A DNA stretch of 64,000 nt from Rhizobium sp. ICMP 5592 (GTDB taxonomy: Bacteria > Pseudomonadota > Alphaproteobacteria > Rhizobiales > Rhizobiaceae). A program made the translations under genes and the position numbers. Where the stretch lies: contig NZ_QSNT01000010.1 of NCBI RefSeq assembly GCF_009498525.1, positions 62,001 through 126,000 of the forward strand. Reading direction: 5' to 3'. Below, piece after piece: positions 8,045 through 16,902 of the stretch. Under the pieces are notes generated by a model, which was given only the letters and a program-made list of their open reading frames with translations, did not search any database and had not been told where the DNA came from. How positions within the stretch are numbered: the stretch's first letter is position 1; each line of letters begins with the position of its first letter.

Positions 8045-8640
8045 CGCTGGGGCACCTCCCAAAACGCCTACCCACCTCCACAATAACCTCGTCTTTTCCG
8101 CTGCCTTTCGGTTCCCAGAGTACCACGTCATCCTTCCTCAATCAGCACTAGAACAACCGTCGAACGCGTGGGAGTAGATGCTTGCTCGTAGGCCACGCTG
8201 TAGAGATACTGACTACAACATCGGCGAGCCCTTCGACTACCACCATCGATTCAAGTATTGATATGGTCGGAAACAAGCGAACTGCGCGTTTGGACCAAAA
8301 CTAGATCCATAACCGGCGCATTGATGATCGCAGCGTGCTAGGGGGGGTGCCTTTGGCGCGCTTTGCGAAGCCTATAATCACTAGTTGACAGATTACCAAC
8401 TCCACCGCAACAGCTGAAAGACAATGATAGTAGCTGCGCGCACCTCGATGCCGAGCAACAAAGGGAATTCTGTCGACTGTTTCGAAGCGCTGTTGCGCGT
8501 CTGGAAGAGGTATGGGGGTGCTTTCTTTCCGGATATCTATTGATCAGCCTGTTGGAAGTTGTAAGCAGGGGTGGTCACCTGTCGTGGCCAAAGCCACTAT
8601 CAATCCGCCAAGACGTAGATTTCGACAAAAGGATCTGCAT
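8045..8640. other. Intergenic stretch without a recognisable gene
   Basis: About 600 bases between the FUSC protein and the LysR start. The LysR frame is open back to 8512, but that extension has no helix-turn-helix-type residues and I treat it as leader. No convincing coding frame, RNA gene or repeat was seen. The LysR promoter should lie here. Confidence 0.5.
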
Positions 8641-9558
8641 TTGGATCGCCTCGAATGCGACCGCATGTTCATCGCAGTCATCGATACCGGCAGCTTTGCG
8701 GCAGCCGCCACGCGTCTCGGCACGAGCGCGGGGCAGGCTTCAAAACTCGTCTCGCGACTTGAAGCAAACTTGGGCGTGCAGTTGATCATGCGCACGACGC
8801 GAGCTCTATCGCTGTCGGAAGCCGGGCGGGCATACTACGAGCGGATCAAGACACTGCTCGAGGAGTTTGATGATCTCGATGCGTCGGTGCGTAACGCCTC
8901 AGGAGTGCCGTCGGGCAGGCTGCGGATCACTGCACCGCTCACGTTTGGCACTACTCAGCTGGCCTCGGTGCTGATCCAGTTTGCAACAGCCTTTCCGGAC
9001 ATCCAGCTGGATGTCAGCTTCTCCGACCGAATCGTCAATCTCGTAGACGAAGGATTTGACGCAGCGATCCGCATCGGCCGAGCGGAAGACAGCAGTCTTA
9101 TCGCACGCAAATTATGCGCCATAAGAGTTGTGCTCGTTGCGGCACCCTCCTATCTGGACGGGCGTGGAATGCCGGCCGAACCGGCGCATCTAGCGCACCA
9201 CGACTGCATCATCGACACAAATTTTTGGGATCCACTCACCTGGCGGTTCAAACACCATGCCGATCCGCAGGCGATTCTGGCTGACGTCCATGGTCGTATC
9301 CAGTTCTCCAACGCCGAGGCTTGCGTTGCGGCGGCCGAAGCCGGGCTCGGCATCGCCCGTGCGCCAAGCTTCGTCGCCGGCGCAAGACTGCGGGTGGGTG
9401 CGGTCAAGCCAGTGCTCAGCGATTTCGAAGACGAACCCCGAGGCCTTTATGCCGTCTATCCGCCCGGTCGGCATCTGGCATTGAAAGTACGGGTTCTCGT
9501 CGATTTCCTGGCCAACGCCTTCCGCGGGCAACCGGCTTGGGACAAAAACTGGCCGTGA
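8641..9558 (+). CDS. LysR-family transcriptional regulator
   Basis: 305 aa when started at TTG 8641 (MDRLECDRMFIAVIDTGS), with AAAGGA about 8 nt upstream. This restores the typical LysR length and N-terminus, whereas the frame open from 8512 would add 43 unrelated residues. The winged HTH covers residues ~5-65 (GSFAAAATRLGTSAGQASKL, then LIMRTTRALSLSEAG). The remainder is a LysR substrate-binding domain of the CrgA/QhpR-like group. It lies just upstream of, and in the same direction as, the DoxX-VOC-GHR-esterase genes, so it probably controls them in response to quinones or related electrophiles; this is inference. Confidence 0.88.
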   Translation: MDRLECDRMFIAVIDTGSFAAAATRLGTSAGQASKLVSRLEANLGVQLIMRTTRALSLSEAGRAYYERIKTLLEEFDDLDASVRNASGVPSGRLRITAPLTFGTTQLASVLIQFATAFPDIQLDVSFSDRIVNLVDEGFDAAIRIGRAEDSSLIARKLCAIRVVLVAAPSYLDGRGMPAEPAHLAHHDCIIDTNFWDPLTWRFKHHADPQAILADVHGRIQFSNAEACVAAAEAGLGIARAPSFVAGARLRVGAVKPVLSDFEDEPRGLYAVYPPGRHLALKVRVLVDFLANAFRGQPAWDKNWP

Positions 9559-9667
9559 TTACTTCCATTTTGGAAGCAAATATTATCTCACGGGCCGGAT
9601 AATCATCGATCTGGAAATGGGGCATATCCTTAGGCAGGAATTCACCCCTAACAGACGAGACACCATC

Positions 9668-10075
9668 ATGATCGATAACCGCACCGCCCCTTTTGCTGTC
9701 CTCATTCTGCGACTGGCACTTGGACTGCTCTTCCTTGCTCATGCCGGCTTGAAGATTTTCGTCTTCACCCCTGCCGGTACGGCCGGGTTCTTCGCCTCCC
9801 TCGGCCTGCCGGGTTGGCTCGCCTATGTCACGATCGTATGGGAATTGGCTGGCGCGGTCGCACTCATCCTGGGCATCTGGCCGCGTCTCGCAGCTATCGC
9901 CGTCATCCCCATCCTGCTCGGCGCGATCTCCAGCGTTCACCTTGCTGCCGGCTTCTTCTTCACCAATCCGAACGGCGGCTGGGAATTCCCGGGCTTCTGG
10001 ATTGTCGCCCTGATCGTCCTGGCATTGAGCGGTGATGGCGCACTGGCGCTCCGCCCCACTCCCACCCGCAAGTAA
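9668..10075 (+). CDS. DoxX-family membrane protein (MhqP-like)
   Basis: 135 aa from ATG 9668. It has four hydrophobic helices with the DoxX pattern (LRLALGLLFLAHAGLKIF, then a WELAGAVALILG helix). DoxX proteins sit in the cytoplasmic membrane, often beside thiol or quinone stress genes. In Bacillus subtilis the quinone-responsive mhqNOP operon encodes a DoxX-like MhqP next to dioxygenase MhqO, and the same pairing occurs here. It is the first gene of a four-gene unit with short gaps (34, 10 and 11 nt). Confidence 0.85.
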   Translation: MIDNRTAPFAVLILRLALGLLFLAHAGLKIFVFTPAGTAGFFASLGLPGWLAYVTIVWELAGAVALILGIWPRLAAIAVIPILLGAISSVHLAAGFFFTNPNGGWEFPGFWIVALIVLALSGDGALALRPTPTRK

Positions 10076-10109
10076 CGCGCAGCCATAGACCAAACATCGG
10101 AGAACCGCG

Positions 10110-10970
10110 ATGAGCACGATCAAGAACCCTGCGGTCGGCATCGGAAAAGTCAGCCTCACCGTTCAGGACCTTGATCGGGTGAGCAGCTTTTACCAACAGG
10201 CAGTTGGCCTTCACCTGCTCCGTGGTGATGCATCGACGGTCGAGCTTGGTGTCGAAGGCAACACGCTTCTCGAGCTTCGCCGCGATTCTTCGGCGCGGCG
10301 GCGTTCGCCGCGTGAGGCCGGGCTGTTTCACACGGCCTTTCTGCTGCCCACCCGCGCTGATCTCGGCCGCTGGATGAAACATGCGATGGAGACGCGCCCG
10401 CCAATCGTGGGCGCGTCCGACCACAGTGTCAGCGAAGCGCTCTATCTTTCCGATCCGGAGGGAAACGGCGTGGAGATCTATGCCGATCGGCCACTGCTTT
10501 CTTGGCAGTGGAAAGACGGACTGGTCCATATGCCAAGCGACCAGCTCGATATTGACAGCGTCCTCGCCGCGGCCGGCAGCGACCGCTGGACAGGCTTTCC
10601 GGAGGGCTCAAAGGTCGGCCATGTGCATTTGCAGGTGGGGGCGATCCCCGACGCCGAGGCCTTCTATAGCGAGATACTTGGGTTCGCCATCACATCGCGC
10701 TATCCCGGCGGGACGTTCTACGGAGCTGGCGGATACCATCACCATCTGGCAACCAACGTCTGGAACAGCCGCGGCGCGGGCGAACGTAACTACCCCAGCA
10801 CTGGCCTTGCCGATATCGGAATCCTTGCAGGTCCCGATTTCGCAGCATCAATCAGCGACCGGTCGGACGCGCGGAATATACCAGCCAACAGCACGCTGCA
10901 GGGGCTCATCCTGCGCGACCCCTGGGGCACGGAGATCACCATCGTCGCGCCGACCGCACAGACCATTTAG
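10110..10970 (+). CDS. Two-domain VOC ring-cleaving dioxygenase (MhqO/CatE-like)
   Basis: 286 aa with two VOC modules, residues ~8-125 and ~165-280. Metal-ligand candidates follow extradiol-dioxygenase spacing: H169-H171 in KVGHVHLQVG, a later His in GGYHHHLATNVW and an acidic residue near the C-terminus (DPWGTEITI). The N-terminal module carries LSDPEGNGVEIYADR. CatE/MhqO members open hydroquinone- or catechol-type rings. With DoxX, glutathionyl-hydroquinone reductase and an MhqD-like esterase around it, removal of quinones is the likely role. A glyoxalase-type activity cannot be excluded. Confidence 0.85.
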   Translation: MSTIKNPAVGIGKVSLTVQDLDRVSSFYQQAVGLHLLRGDASTVELGVEGNTLLELRRDSSARRRSPREAGLFHTAFLLPTRADLGRWMKHAMETRPPIVGASDHSVSEALYLSDPEGNGVEIYADRPLLSWQWKDGLVHMPSDQLDIDSVLAAAGSDRWTGFPEGSKVGHVHLQVGAIPDAEAFYSEILGFAITSRYPGGTFYGAGGYHHHLATNVWNSRGAGERNYPSTGLADIGILAGPDFAASISDRSDARNIPANSTLQGLILRDPWGTEITIVAPTAQTI

Positions 10971-10980
10971 GAGTTCAGCC

Positions 10981-11940
10981 ATGCTTGTAGACGGAAAATG
11001 GACGGCCGACTGGCATCCTGTACAGGCGACCGATGCCAAGGGTGGCTTCGTGCGACAGATTTCGGGCTTTCGCAACTGGATTACCCCCGACGGCAGCGCC
11101 GGGCCGACCGGTGAAGGCGGCTTCAAGGCCGAAGCCGGGCGCTACCACCTCTATGTTGGCTTGATCTGTCCCTGGGCGTCGCGAACCCTGATCGGCCGCG
11201 CGCTGAAGAAACTTAGCGAGACGATCTCCGTCTCCGTGGTCGAACCCGCACTTTCCGAACAGGGTTGGCAGTTCGGCGACTATCCGGGCGCAGAGCGCGA
11301 CTTATTGAATGGTGCCACCTACCTCCACGAGATCTATACAGCCGCCGATCCGCACTACACCGGCCGCGCGACCGTGCCTGTCCTTTGGGACAAGGAGCGC
11401 CGCACCGTCGTCAACAACGAGTCCGCGGATATTCTGCGGATGCTGAACTCGGGCTTCGGACCGCTCGCCGATGACACTGTCGATCTTTATCCGGAAGATC
11501 TGCGTGTCGACATCGACGCATTGAACGATCGCATCTATCCGCGCCTCAACAACGGCGTCTACCGCGCGGGTTTTGCGACGACACAGCTTGCCTATGAAGA
11601 AGCCTTTGCTGAAGTCTTCGCCATGCTCGATGAGCTCGAGACCCGTCTGGATGACCGTGGGCCGTTCCTGTTCGGTGAGAGGTTGACCGAAGCCGATGTG
11701 CGCCTGTTCGTCACCCTCATACGTTTCGACGCCGCCTATCATGGCCTGTTCAAATGCAACTTACGCCGGCTTGCCGACTATGCCCACCTCAGCCGGTATC
11801 TCGACCGGATTCTATCCGTCCCCGGCATCCGCGAAACGGTGAATATCGATCATATCAAACGCGGCTACTATTCCATCAAAGCGCTCAATCCGACCGGGAT
11901 CGTTCCCGTCGGCCCGCAGCTACCCTTTGTAATCTCATAG
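10981..11940 (+). CDS. yqjG: Glutathionyl-hydroquinone reductase (Xi-class GST)
   Basis: 319 aa from ATG 10981, with AGGAG upstream; the frame is open further back, but that part lies inside the dioxygenase gene. The thioredoxin-fold domain has the catalytic C63 in LICPWASRT, the same position and motif as E. coli YqjG. The later helical domain has GPFLFGERLTEADVRLF. The enzyme reduces glutathionyl-hydroquinones to hydroquinone with a second glutathione, returning quinone-glutathione adducts for ring cleavage. Its position between the ring-cleaving dioxygenase and the esterase fits this job. Confidence 0.92.
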   Translation: MLVDGKWTADWHPVQATDAKGGFVRQISGFRNWITPDGSAGPTGEGGFKAEAGRYHLYVGLICPWASRTLIGRALKKLSETISVSVVEPALSEQGWQFGDYPGAERDLLNGATYLHEIYTAADPHYTGRATVPVLWDKERRTVVNNESADILRMLNSGFGPLADDTVDLYPEDLRVDIDALNDRIYPRLNNGVYRAGFATTQLAYEEAFAEVFAMLDELETRLDDRGPFLFGERLTEADVRLFVTLIRFDAAYHGLFKCNLRRLADYAHLSRYLDRILSVPGIRETVNIDHIKRGYYSIKALNPTGIVPVGPQLPFVIS

Positions 11941-11951
11941 AGGAAACGTCG

Positions 11952-12569
11952 ATGTCTGCGCTCGCAGCCAATATGCTTGTTATCATGTTGCATGGTGTCG
12001 GCTCCAGCGGCGGCGACCTTGCGCCACTTACCAATACCTGGAAGGACAGCCTGCCGGGAGCCGTCTTTGCTTCTCCGAACGCACCCAGCCGCTCGAGCTT
12101 CGGCTCAGGGTATCAATGGTTCAGCGTCGCCGGCGTCACCGAAGACAATCGCAGTACGCGCATCAAGGAGGCCAGAGCCGCCTTCGACGCAACGATCTCG
12201 GCGATCATCGAAGAGAACGGCTTTTCCGGGCGCCTCGATCGCGTCGCGTTTGTCGGGTTTTCGCAAGGCACGATCATGGCGCTCGACGCGATTGCCTCGG
12301 GACGCTGGCCGGTCGGTGCGGTCGTCGGCTTCTCCGGCCGTCTTGCCTCGCCGCTGCCGCTTCAGGCCGCAGTCTCGACGCCCGTTCTGCTCGTGCACGG
12401 CAGCGCCGATGCGGTGATCCCGGCAGCGGAGACAACTAAGGCTGCCGCCCTGCTGCAGTCGCAAGGCGTCATGGTCGAAACCTTGGTCGTACCCGGACTT
12501 GGCCACACAATTTCCGCTGACGGCGCGGCGCGAGCCGCCATGTTCCTGGCCTCAGCCATGACAAAATAG
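11952..12569 (+). CDS. Phospholipase/carboxylesterase-family hydrolase (MhqD-like)
   Basis: 205 aa from ATG 11952; the longer frame back to 11754 overlaps the reductase gene and is discarded. The catalytic triad is visible: S104 in VGFSQGTIM, D153 in HGSADAVIP and H185 in GLGHTIS, with an HGVGSSGGD oxyanion loop at 14-22. This is the Abhydrolase_2 family that includes B. subtilis MhqD, another member of the quinone-response regulon. It ends the likely detoxification operon, 11 nt after the glutathionyl-hydroquinone reductase. Confidence 0.85.
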   Translation: MSALAANMLVIMLHGVGSSGGDLAPLTNTWKDSLPGAVFASPNAPSRSSFGSGYQWFSVAGVTEDNRSTRIKEARAAFDATISAIIEENGFSGRLDRVAFVGFSQGTIMALDAIASGRWPVGAVVGFSGRLASPLPLQAAVSTPVLLVHGSADAVIPAAETTKAAALLQSQGVMVETLVVPGLGHTISADGAARAAMFLASAMTK

Positions 12570-12582
12570 AAAAGAGACGACG

Positions 12583-12738
12583 GTCGTCGAGATCGGTCTT
12601 TACACATTCGGTGATCTTCCGCTCGGAACCCGCGGCATCCGGCCGTCGCCTACCGCAAAGCTTGCGGATCAGGCGGGTTTGAGTGTGTTCGGCGTTGGCG
12701 AACACCATCGCCTCGACTATGGGCTCATGATTTCATGA
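12583..12738 (+). pseudogene. 5' remnant of a luciferase-like flavin monooxygenase gene
   Basis: Fifty-one codons directly after the esterase read as the N-terminus of a bacterial luciferase-like monooxygenase (VEIGLYTFGDLPLGTRG, then ADQAGLSVFGVGEHHRLDYG). They then stop at TGA 12736. The family normally runs for 330 or more residues, so only the first strands remain. Similarity ends exactly where a perfect inverted repeat begins (12721). It was probably once the last gene of the quinone operon; LLM enzymes often accompany such genes. Confidence 0.75.
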
Positions 12739-12762
12739 GCCCTCCCCGTTCAAGGCCCATAG
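12717..12762. repeat. Nested inverted repeats at the LLM-fragment breakpoint
   Basis: GGGCTCATGA (12721-12730) and TCATGAGCCC (12733-12742) are perfect 10-bp arms around TT. A second pair, CTATGGGC (12717-12724) and GCCCATAG (12755-12762), is also exact and overlaps the first. Either structure could act as the terminator of the quinone operon, although no T-run follows. The alternative is a recombination scar, since coding similarity ends inside it. Confidence 0.55.
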
Positions 12763-13038
12763 AGCGTATCAGGTTTGCTCGTCTCCGTGGTCAGCCGCAG
12801 GGGCTCACTCTATACACGTCTTAAATTGCCATCTCCCTCCGCGTTTGTGATGGCAGACTAGGGTTACCTGTAAACGGAAAAATGAGTCAACTAACGACGA
12901 CATCCAACAGAAATACCGCTCGTCGATAAAACTGGCTTCAGACCGATTCCGGTCGCTGTCTCTTGAATGATGTTCACAGCCACCAATACGCATATCGGGG
13001 TCGCAAATGACAACTGAAAATCATCACGATCAACACCT
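12763..13038. other. Intergenic stretch, no gene seen
   Basis: Together with the repeat before it and the operator after it, this forms a gap of about 370 bases before the MFS gene. No frame shows family features. The stretch should carry the promoter for the MFS/glucosidase operon. Confidence 0.45.
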
Positions 13039-13056
13039 AGGTCGGTTGACCGACCT
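13039..13056. promoter_or_regulatory. Near-perfect palindrome, candidate TetR operator
   Basis: AGGTCGGTTGACCGACCT has 8-bp arms (AGGTCGGT/ACCGACCT) around TG. It ends 50 bases before the MFS ATG at 13107, the place and symmetry expected for a TetR-type repressor, and a TetR gene closes this same cluster at 16903. Control by that TetR is inference; I saw no second full copy in front of the TetR gene. Confidence 0.5.
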
Positions 13057-13106
13057 CTAAAGATGTGATGGAACTGCCCTCATCGTACTTTTCGGAGGAG
13101 GACGCG

Positions 13107-14408
13107 ATGAATCAATCAAATAGCATACGTCATTTGTCGGGTGAGACTGCGCCCGAGCGCAATATTCGGCTCACCGGTCAACATGTCGGTGCTCTTTTCG
13201 TGGCTCGCTACATCGCCGCGTTAATTGGCATTTACATAGCCTTGATAACTCCCGCTTCCGTCACACTTGCGATCAGGGTTGGGCAGATCGATCCAGAGGG
13301 AAAGGCTAGCTCTCTGGCGTTCGTTGCAAGTATCGGTGCCGCCGCTGCGCTATTCTCGAACCCGATTTTTGGAATGCTAAGCGATCGTTCAACGTCTCGC
13401 TGGGGGCAACGCCGTCCCTTCATATTCTGGGGCTTTGTGATCGGGGTCTTGGCAATTTTCGCCATCGGAGTCGCGCCTTCGATTCCGCTTATTGCGCTGG
13501 GTTGGGCAATAGCGCAGATCGCCTTCAATGCATCGATTGCCGCGACCATCGCCGTGCTTCCCGAACGGGTACCGGCGACCCTGCGCGGGCGTGTCTCCGG
13601 ATTTATGGGTATGACGGGCCAATTGGCAGTGGTCACAGGGGTGTTCCTTATCCAACTGGCAGGGACCCGAGGTGCAGGAATGTTCATTTGGCCAGCTGTG
13701 CTTGGGGGTGTGCTTGTGCTGCCGTTTCTTTTGACGCTTCGCGAGGTCCAGCGCCTACCCGGTGACGTGCCGAATGTAACCGTTGGAAGCGTTTTAGGTG
13801 CTCTGTGGATTAACCCGTTCCAACATCGAGACTTTGGTTTGGTCTGGGCTGGCAGGTTTCTCGCCTGGACAGCGCTCTATCTGCTAACCACGTATAAGAC
13901 CTATTTCTTGATCGACCACCTGGGTTATTCAACTGAGACTGTGGCGCCAATTCTCACGACAGCAATGTTTGTGCTCGCTGTTGCGGTCGCTGTCTCGAGT
14001 ATCGGCGGAGGGTTGCTCTCGGATTATTTTGCTCGCCGAAAGCCGCTGGTTGTACTCGCGTCGGTTTTTTTCGTGGTCGCGATGCTCGTGGTGGCCTTTG
14101 CCCACAATGTCGAGATGTTCCTGATCGGCATGGCGATCGCTGGACTTGGGAACGGTCTCTACTTCGGGGTCGACTATGCTCTCGTTTCGGAGGTTATCCC
14201 CGATCGGGAAAACTCGGCAGGCAAGAGCATGGGTGTATTCAACCTATCGAGCACCATTCCGCAAACCATCGCCCCGATTATTGCTCCCGCACTCTTGCGC
14301 ATCAATGCCGAAGGCTCCGACGGAAATTACACCTCGTTGTACCTCAGCGCAGCCGCATTCGCGCTAATAAGCGCGGTCTTTATCCAATTCATCAAAGGTG
14401 CAAAATGA
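13107..14408 (+). CDS. MFS transporter, probably for a glucoside or oligosaccharide
   Basis: 433 aa from ATG 13107, preceded by GGAGGAGGA; an upstream in-frame ATG at 13065 lacks such a site. It has twelve hydrophobic segments and the MFS cytoplasmic-loop motif GMLSDRSTSRWGQRRPF between helices 2 and 3, like the sucrose/maltoside (SLC45/GPH-like) group. The stop overlaps the ATG of the GH3 glucosidase by four bases (ATGA), so uptake and hydrolysis are probably translationally coupled. The substrate is likely a beta-glucoside, judged from the partner gene. Confidence 0.85.
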   Translation: MNQSNSIRHLSGETAPERNIRLTGQHVGALFVARYIAALIGIYIALITPASVTLAIRVGQIDPEGKASSLAFVASIGAAAALFSNPIFGMLSDRSTSRWGQRRPFIFWGFVIGVLAIFAIGVAPSIPLIALGWAIAQIAFNASIAATIAVLPERVPATLRGRVSGFMGMTGQLAVVTGVFLIQLAGTRGAGMFIWPAVLGGVLVLPFLLTLREVQRLPGDVPNVTVGSVLGALWINPFQHRDFGLVWAGRFLAWTALYLLTTYKTYFLIDHLGYSTETVAPILTTAMFVLAVAVAVSSIGGGLLSDYFARRKPLVVLASVFFVVAMLVVAFAHNVEMFLIGMAIAGLGNGLYFGVDYALVSEVIPDRENSAGKSMGVFNLSSTIPQTIAPIIAPALLRINAEGSDGNYTSLYLSAAAFALISAVFIQFIKGAK

Positions 14409-16687
14409 TCGACTACGCCACTGAAACGCTTCGACTGGATGACAAAGATGATGAAGCTTTGTCCCTGACCACTGGTGCCGATTACTGGACGACGACAAAT
14501 GCTCCAAGTCACCGGATCCGATCCATGCGTCTTGCTGACGGACCGCATGGACTGCGTGTTCAAGATGATGAGAATCCGGACCATCTCGGGCTTGAACGCA
14601 GTGCGCAGGCAACATGTTTTCCTCCAGCGGTGACACTCGCGTCTTCGTGGGACATCGACCTTATCGAAGCAGTCGGCAATGCCCTGGGAAGGGAGGCCCG
14701 TGCTGCGGGCGTGAACGTTGTGCTTGGACCGGGACTGAATATCAAACGGAGCCCTTTGTGCGGGAGAAACTTTGAGTATTACTCAGAGGATCCCCTTCTT
14801 GCGGGTGTTCTCGCGGGAGCGGCCGCACGCGGCCTGCAGGCTCAAGGCGTCGCTGCGTGCCTCAAGCATTTTGCGGTCAACAATCAAGAGACTGATCGTC
14901 TCAGAGTGAGTGCGAATATCGATGAGCGCCCTCTCAGAGAAATTTATCTGCGAGCTTTTCAAATCGCTCTTGAAGAGTCCGCAGCCTGGTCGGTGATGTC
15001 TTCATATAATCGCATCAATGGAGTGTTTGCCTCACAAAACCATTGGCTGCTGACGGACCTACTTCGCAATGAATGGGGCTTCGATGGCGTAATGATATCG
15101 GACTGGGGCGCAGTTCGTGATCCGGTAGACGCATTTAAAGCGGGGCTTGACTTGCGTATGCCCGGGCGTCCGGACGATAACCGTATACGCCAGGCTTGGG
15201 CTCGCGGAGAAATTGATGCTGTCTTGTTGGATCAAACTGTGGGCAGGATGCGCCTCCTTTGCGAGCGCACTTCAATAGCAACACCTGCGGTCGATGTGGA
15301 TCGCAACGATCATCATAAACTCGTCCAGAAGGCCGCCGCTGAATCGGCGGTGCTACTTTCAAACGATGGTGTTCTGCCATTGGCTCTGAAGCCAGGTATT
15401 AGGATCGCAGTCGTTGGTGAACTGGCGCGGCAACCGAGATATCAGGGTGCCGGCAGTTCGCGTGTCAATGCAATCAAGGTTGTAAGCGGTCTGGACGCCT
15501 TGTCTACGAGGGTCCACAAGGCAGGCGCGGAACTCGAATTCGCGAGTGGTTACACGCTCTCAGGCTCAAGCGATCACGCATTGATTGATGAGGCTATTGA
15601 ATTGGCGCAACGCTCCGACGTTGTTATCTTGTTTATGGGACTGCCCGGTGAATTTGAAGCGGAAGGCCGGGACAGAACAACGATCCAACTGCCAGCAAAT
15701 CAGACGGCGCTTATCGGTGCCTTACAAGGCACAAAATCCAAAGTCGTTGTCGCTCTGAGCAATGGCTCGGTCGTCACAACCTCCTCGTGGCGAAACGGTG
15801 TGAACGCGATAGTGGAGTTCTGGCTTACGGGTCAGGCGCATGGCGATACAGTGGCTGATGTGCTGCTGGGCGTTGTAAATCCGAGCGGAAAGCTTGCGGA
15901 AACGGTGCCAATCCGTCTGGAAGATACACCAGCTTTTCTGAGTTTTCCGGGCGAGCATCAGAACGTGGATTACGGTGAAGGCATCTATGTCGGCTACCGC
16001 TACTATGATGCCCGTAGCATTGCCGTTGACTACCCGTTCGGTCACGGATTGTCGTACACGACTTTTGAATATTCTGGCCTGGAGATACGCGTTCGGCCTT
16101 TGTCCGATGTCGTCGCCTTCGATGCGAAAATCAGGATCCACAACACCGGCGAACGTTTTGGTCATGAAGTCGTTCAGCTATACGTTCAGGATCTCCAGAC
16201 CGAAATCACGACACCTCCGCGCGAATTGCGAGGCTGGAAAAAGATCGGCTTGCCGCCTGGTGAAGAAGCGACCGTGGAAATAGCGGTCACTAGGGAGCAA
16301 CTGTCACATTGGCATACTCCGAGCAAGTCCTGGGTATATCCTGGCAGCGACCTAATCGTATGCGTTGGCGGCTCGTCCAGAGATCTACCACTAAAGAAAA
16401 CAGTCTCAATCCCGGGGGAAGCGATCTCGCTGAAGCTCGACGAATGGGCAACTTTCGGCGAATGGCTCGATGACCCGAAACTAGGGCCGAAGCTCCTCGA
16501 ACTCATTGAGGCGCGCGGCGGGCTCAAGGGCCGTATGGCAGATCTTCTAGCAGACGAGGGTGGGGGTCGAGATGCGGTGCGCGCCGTCCCACTGGCGACC
16601 ATAGTCGAATTTCCAGGTGTCCCTGTTGCCCTTGACGATCTCAGAATACTCTCAAGCAGCCTGACGGGTGCGAACGACGGAAGTTGA
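14405..16687 (+). CDS. bglX: Glycoside hydrolase family 3 beta-glucosidase
   Basis: 760 aa with GH3 N-domain, GH3 C-domain and a C-terminal fibronectin III-like domain (~residues 590-660). The nucleophile is D233 in VMISDWGAV; the substrate-binding KHFAVNNQE and RSPLCGRNFEYYSEDP motifs are intact. There is no signal peptide, so it acts in the cytoplasm on sugars brought in by the MFS partner. After the Fn3 domain is a 60-90-residue tail (LKLDEWATFGEWLDDPKLG) seen in a subset of bacterial GH3 enzymes. The start overlaps the MFS stop. The symbol is by family only. Confidence 0.92.
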   Translation: MIDYATETLRLDDKDDEALSLTTGADYWTTTNAPSHRIRSMRLADGPHGLRVQDDENPDHLGLERSAQATCFPPAVTLASSWDIDLIEAVGNALGREARAAGVNVVLGPGLNIKRSPLCGRNFEYYSEDPLLAGVLAGAAARGLQAQGVAACLKHFAVNNQETDRLRVSANIDERPLREIYLRAFQIALEESAAWSVMSSYNRINGVFASQNHWLLTDLLRNEWGFDGVMISDWGAVRDPVDAFKAGLDLRMPGRPDDNRIRQAWARGEIDAVLLDQTVGRMRLLCERTSIATPAVDVDRNDHHKLVQKAAAESAVLLSNDGVLPLALKPGIRIAVVGELARQPRYQGAGSSRVNAIKVVSGLDALSTRVHKAGAELEFASGYTLSGSSDHALIDEAIELAQRSDVVILFMGLPGEFEAEGRDRTTIQLPANQTALIGALQGTKSKVVVALSNGSVVTTSSWRNGVNAIVEFWLTGQAHGDTVADVLLGVVNPSGKLAETVPIRLEDTPAFLSFPGEHQNVDYGEGIYVGYRYYDARSIAVDYPFGHGLSYTTFEYSGLEIRVRPLSDVVAFDAKIRIHNTGERFGHEVVQLYVQDLQTEITTPPRELRGWKKIGLPPGEEATVEIAVTREQLSHWHTPSKSWVYPGSDLIVCVGGSSRDLPLKKTVSIPGEAISLKLDEWATFGEWLDDPKLGPKLLELIEARGGLKGRMADLLADEGGGRDAVRAVPLATIVEFPGVPVALDDLRILSSSLTGANDGS

Positions 16688-16692
16688 TTGCC

Positions 16693-16722
16693 GGGCACAA
16701 GGCTTTAGGATGCCCCTTTTTT
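16693..16722 (+). terminator. Weak candidate terminator after the glucosidase
   Basis: GGGCA (16693-16697) pairs with TGCCC (16711-16715), followed directly by CTTTTTT. The stem is only 5 bp and the loop 13 nt, so the call is tentative. It lies six bases after the glucosidase stop and before the TetR gene. Confidence 0.35.
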
Positions 16723-16902
16723 GGTCTTGGCTCCGTCACCAAACCGAGTTGACCTCGTCACTATGTCTTCTTCCTCGAAGAGCGTGCCGAGGCAATGTGC
16801 CTGGAGGAACGGCGCGAGGTCAATAATGTAGCCTTTCGATTGCGGAGCTTATGCCTTTGCCTTACACGATGGCCCAAAGTCGTTGTACAAGGAGTAAAAC
16901 CC

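Noticed and set aside
10381..10980. N-terminal 200-codon extension of the glutathionyl-hydroquinone reductase
   Set aside because: It lies inside the VOC dioxygenase gene in another frame; ATG 10981 has AGGAG and gives the normal length with C63.
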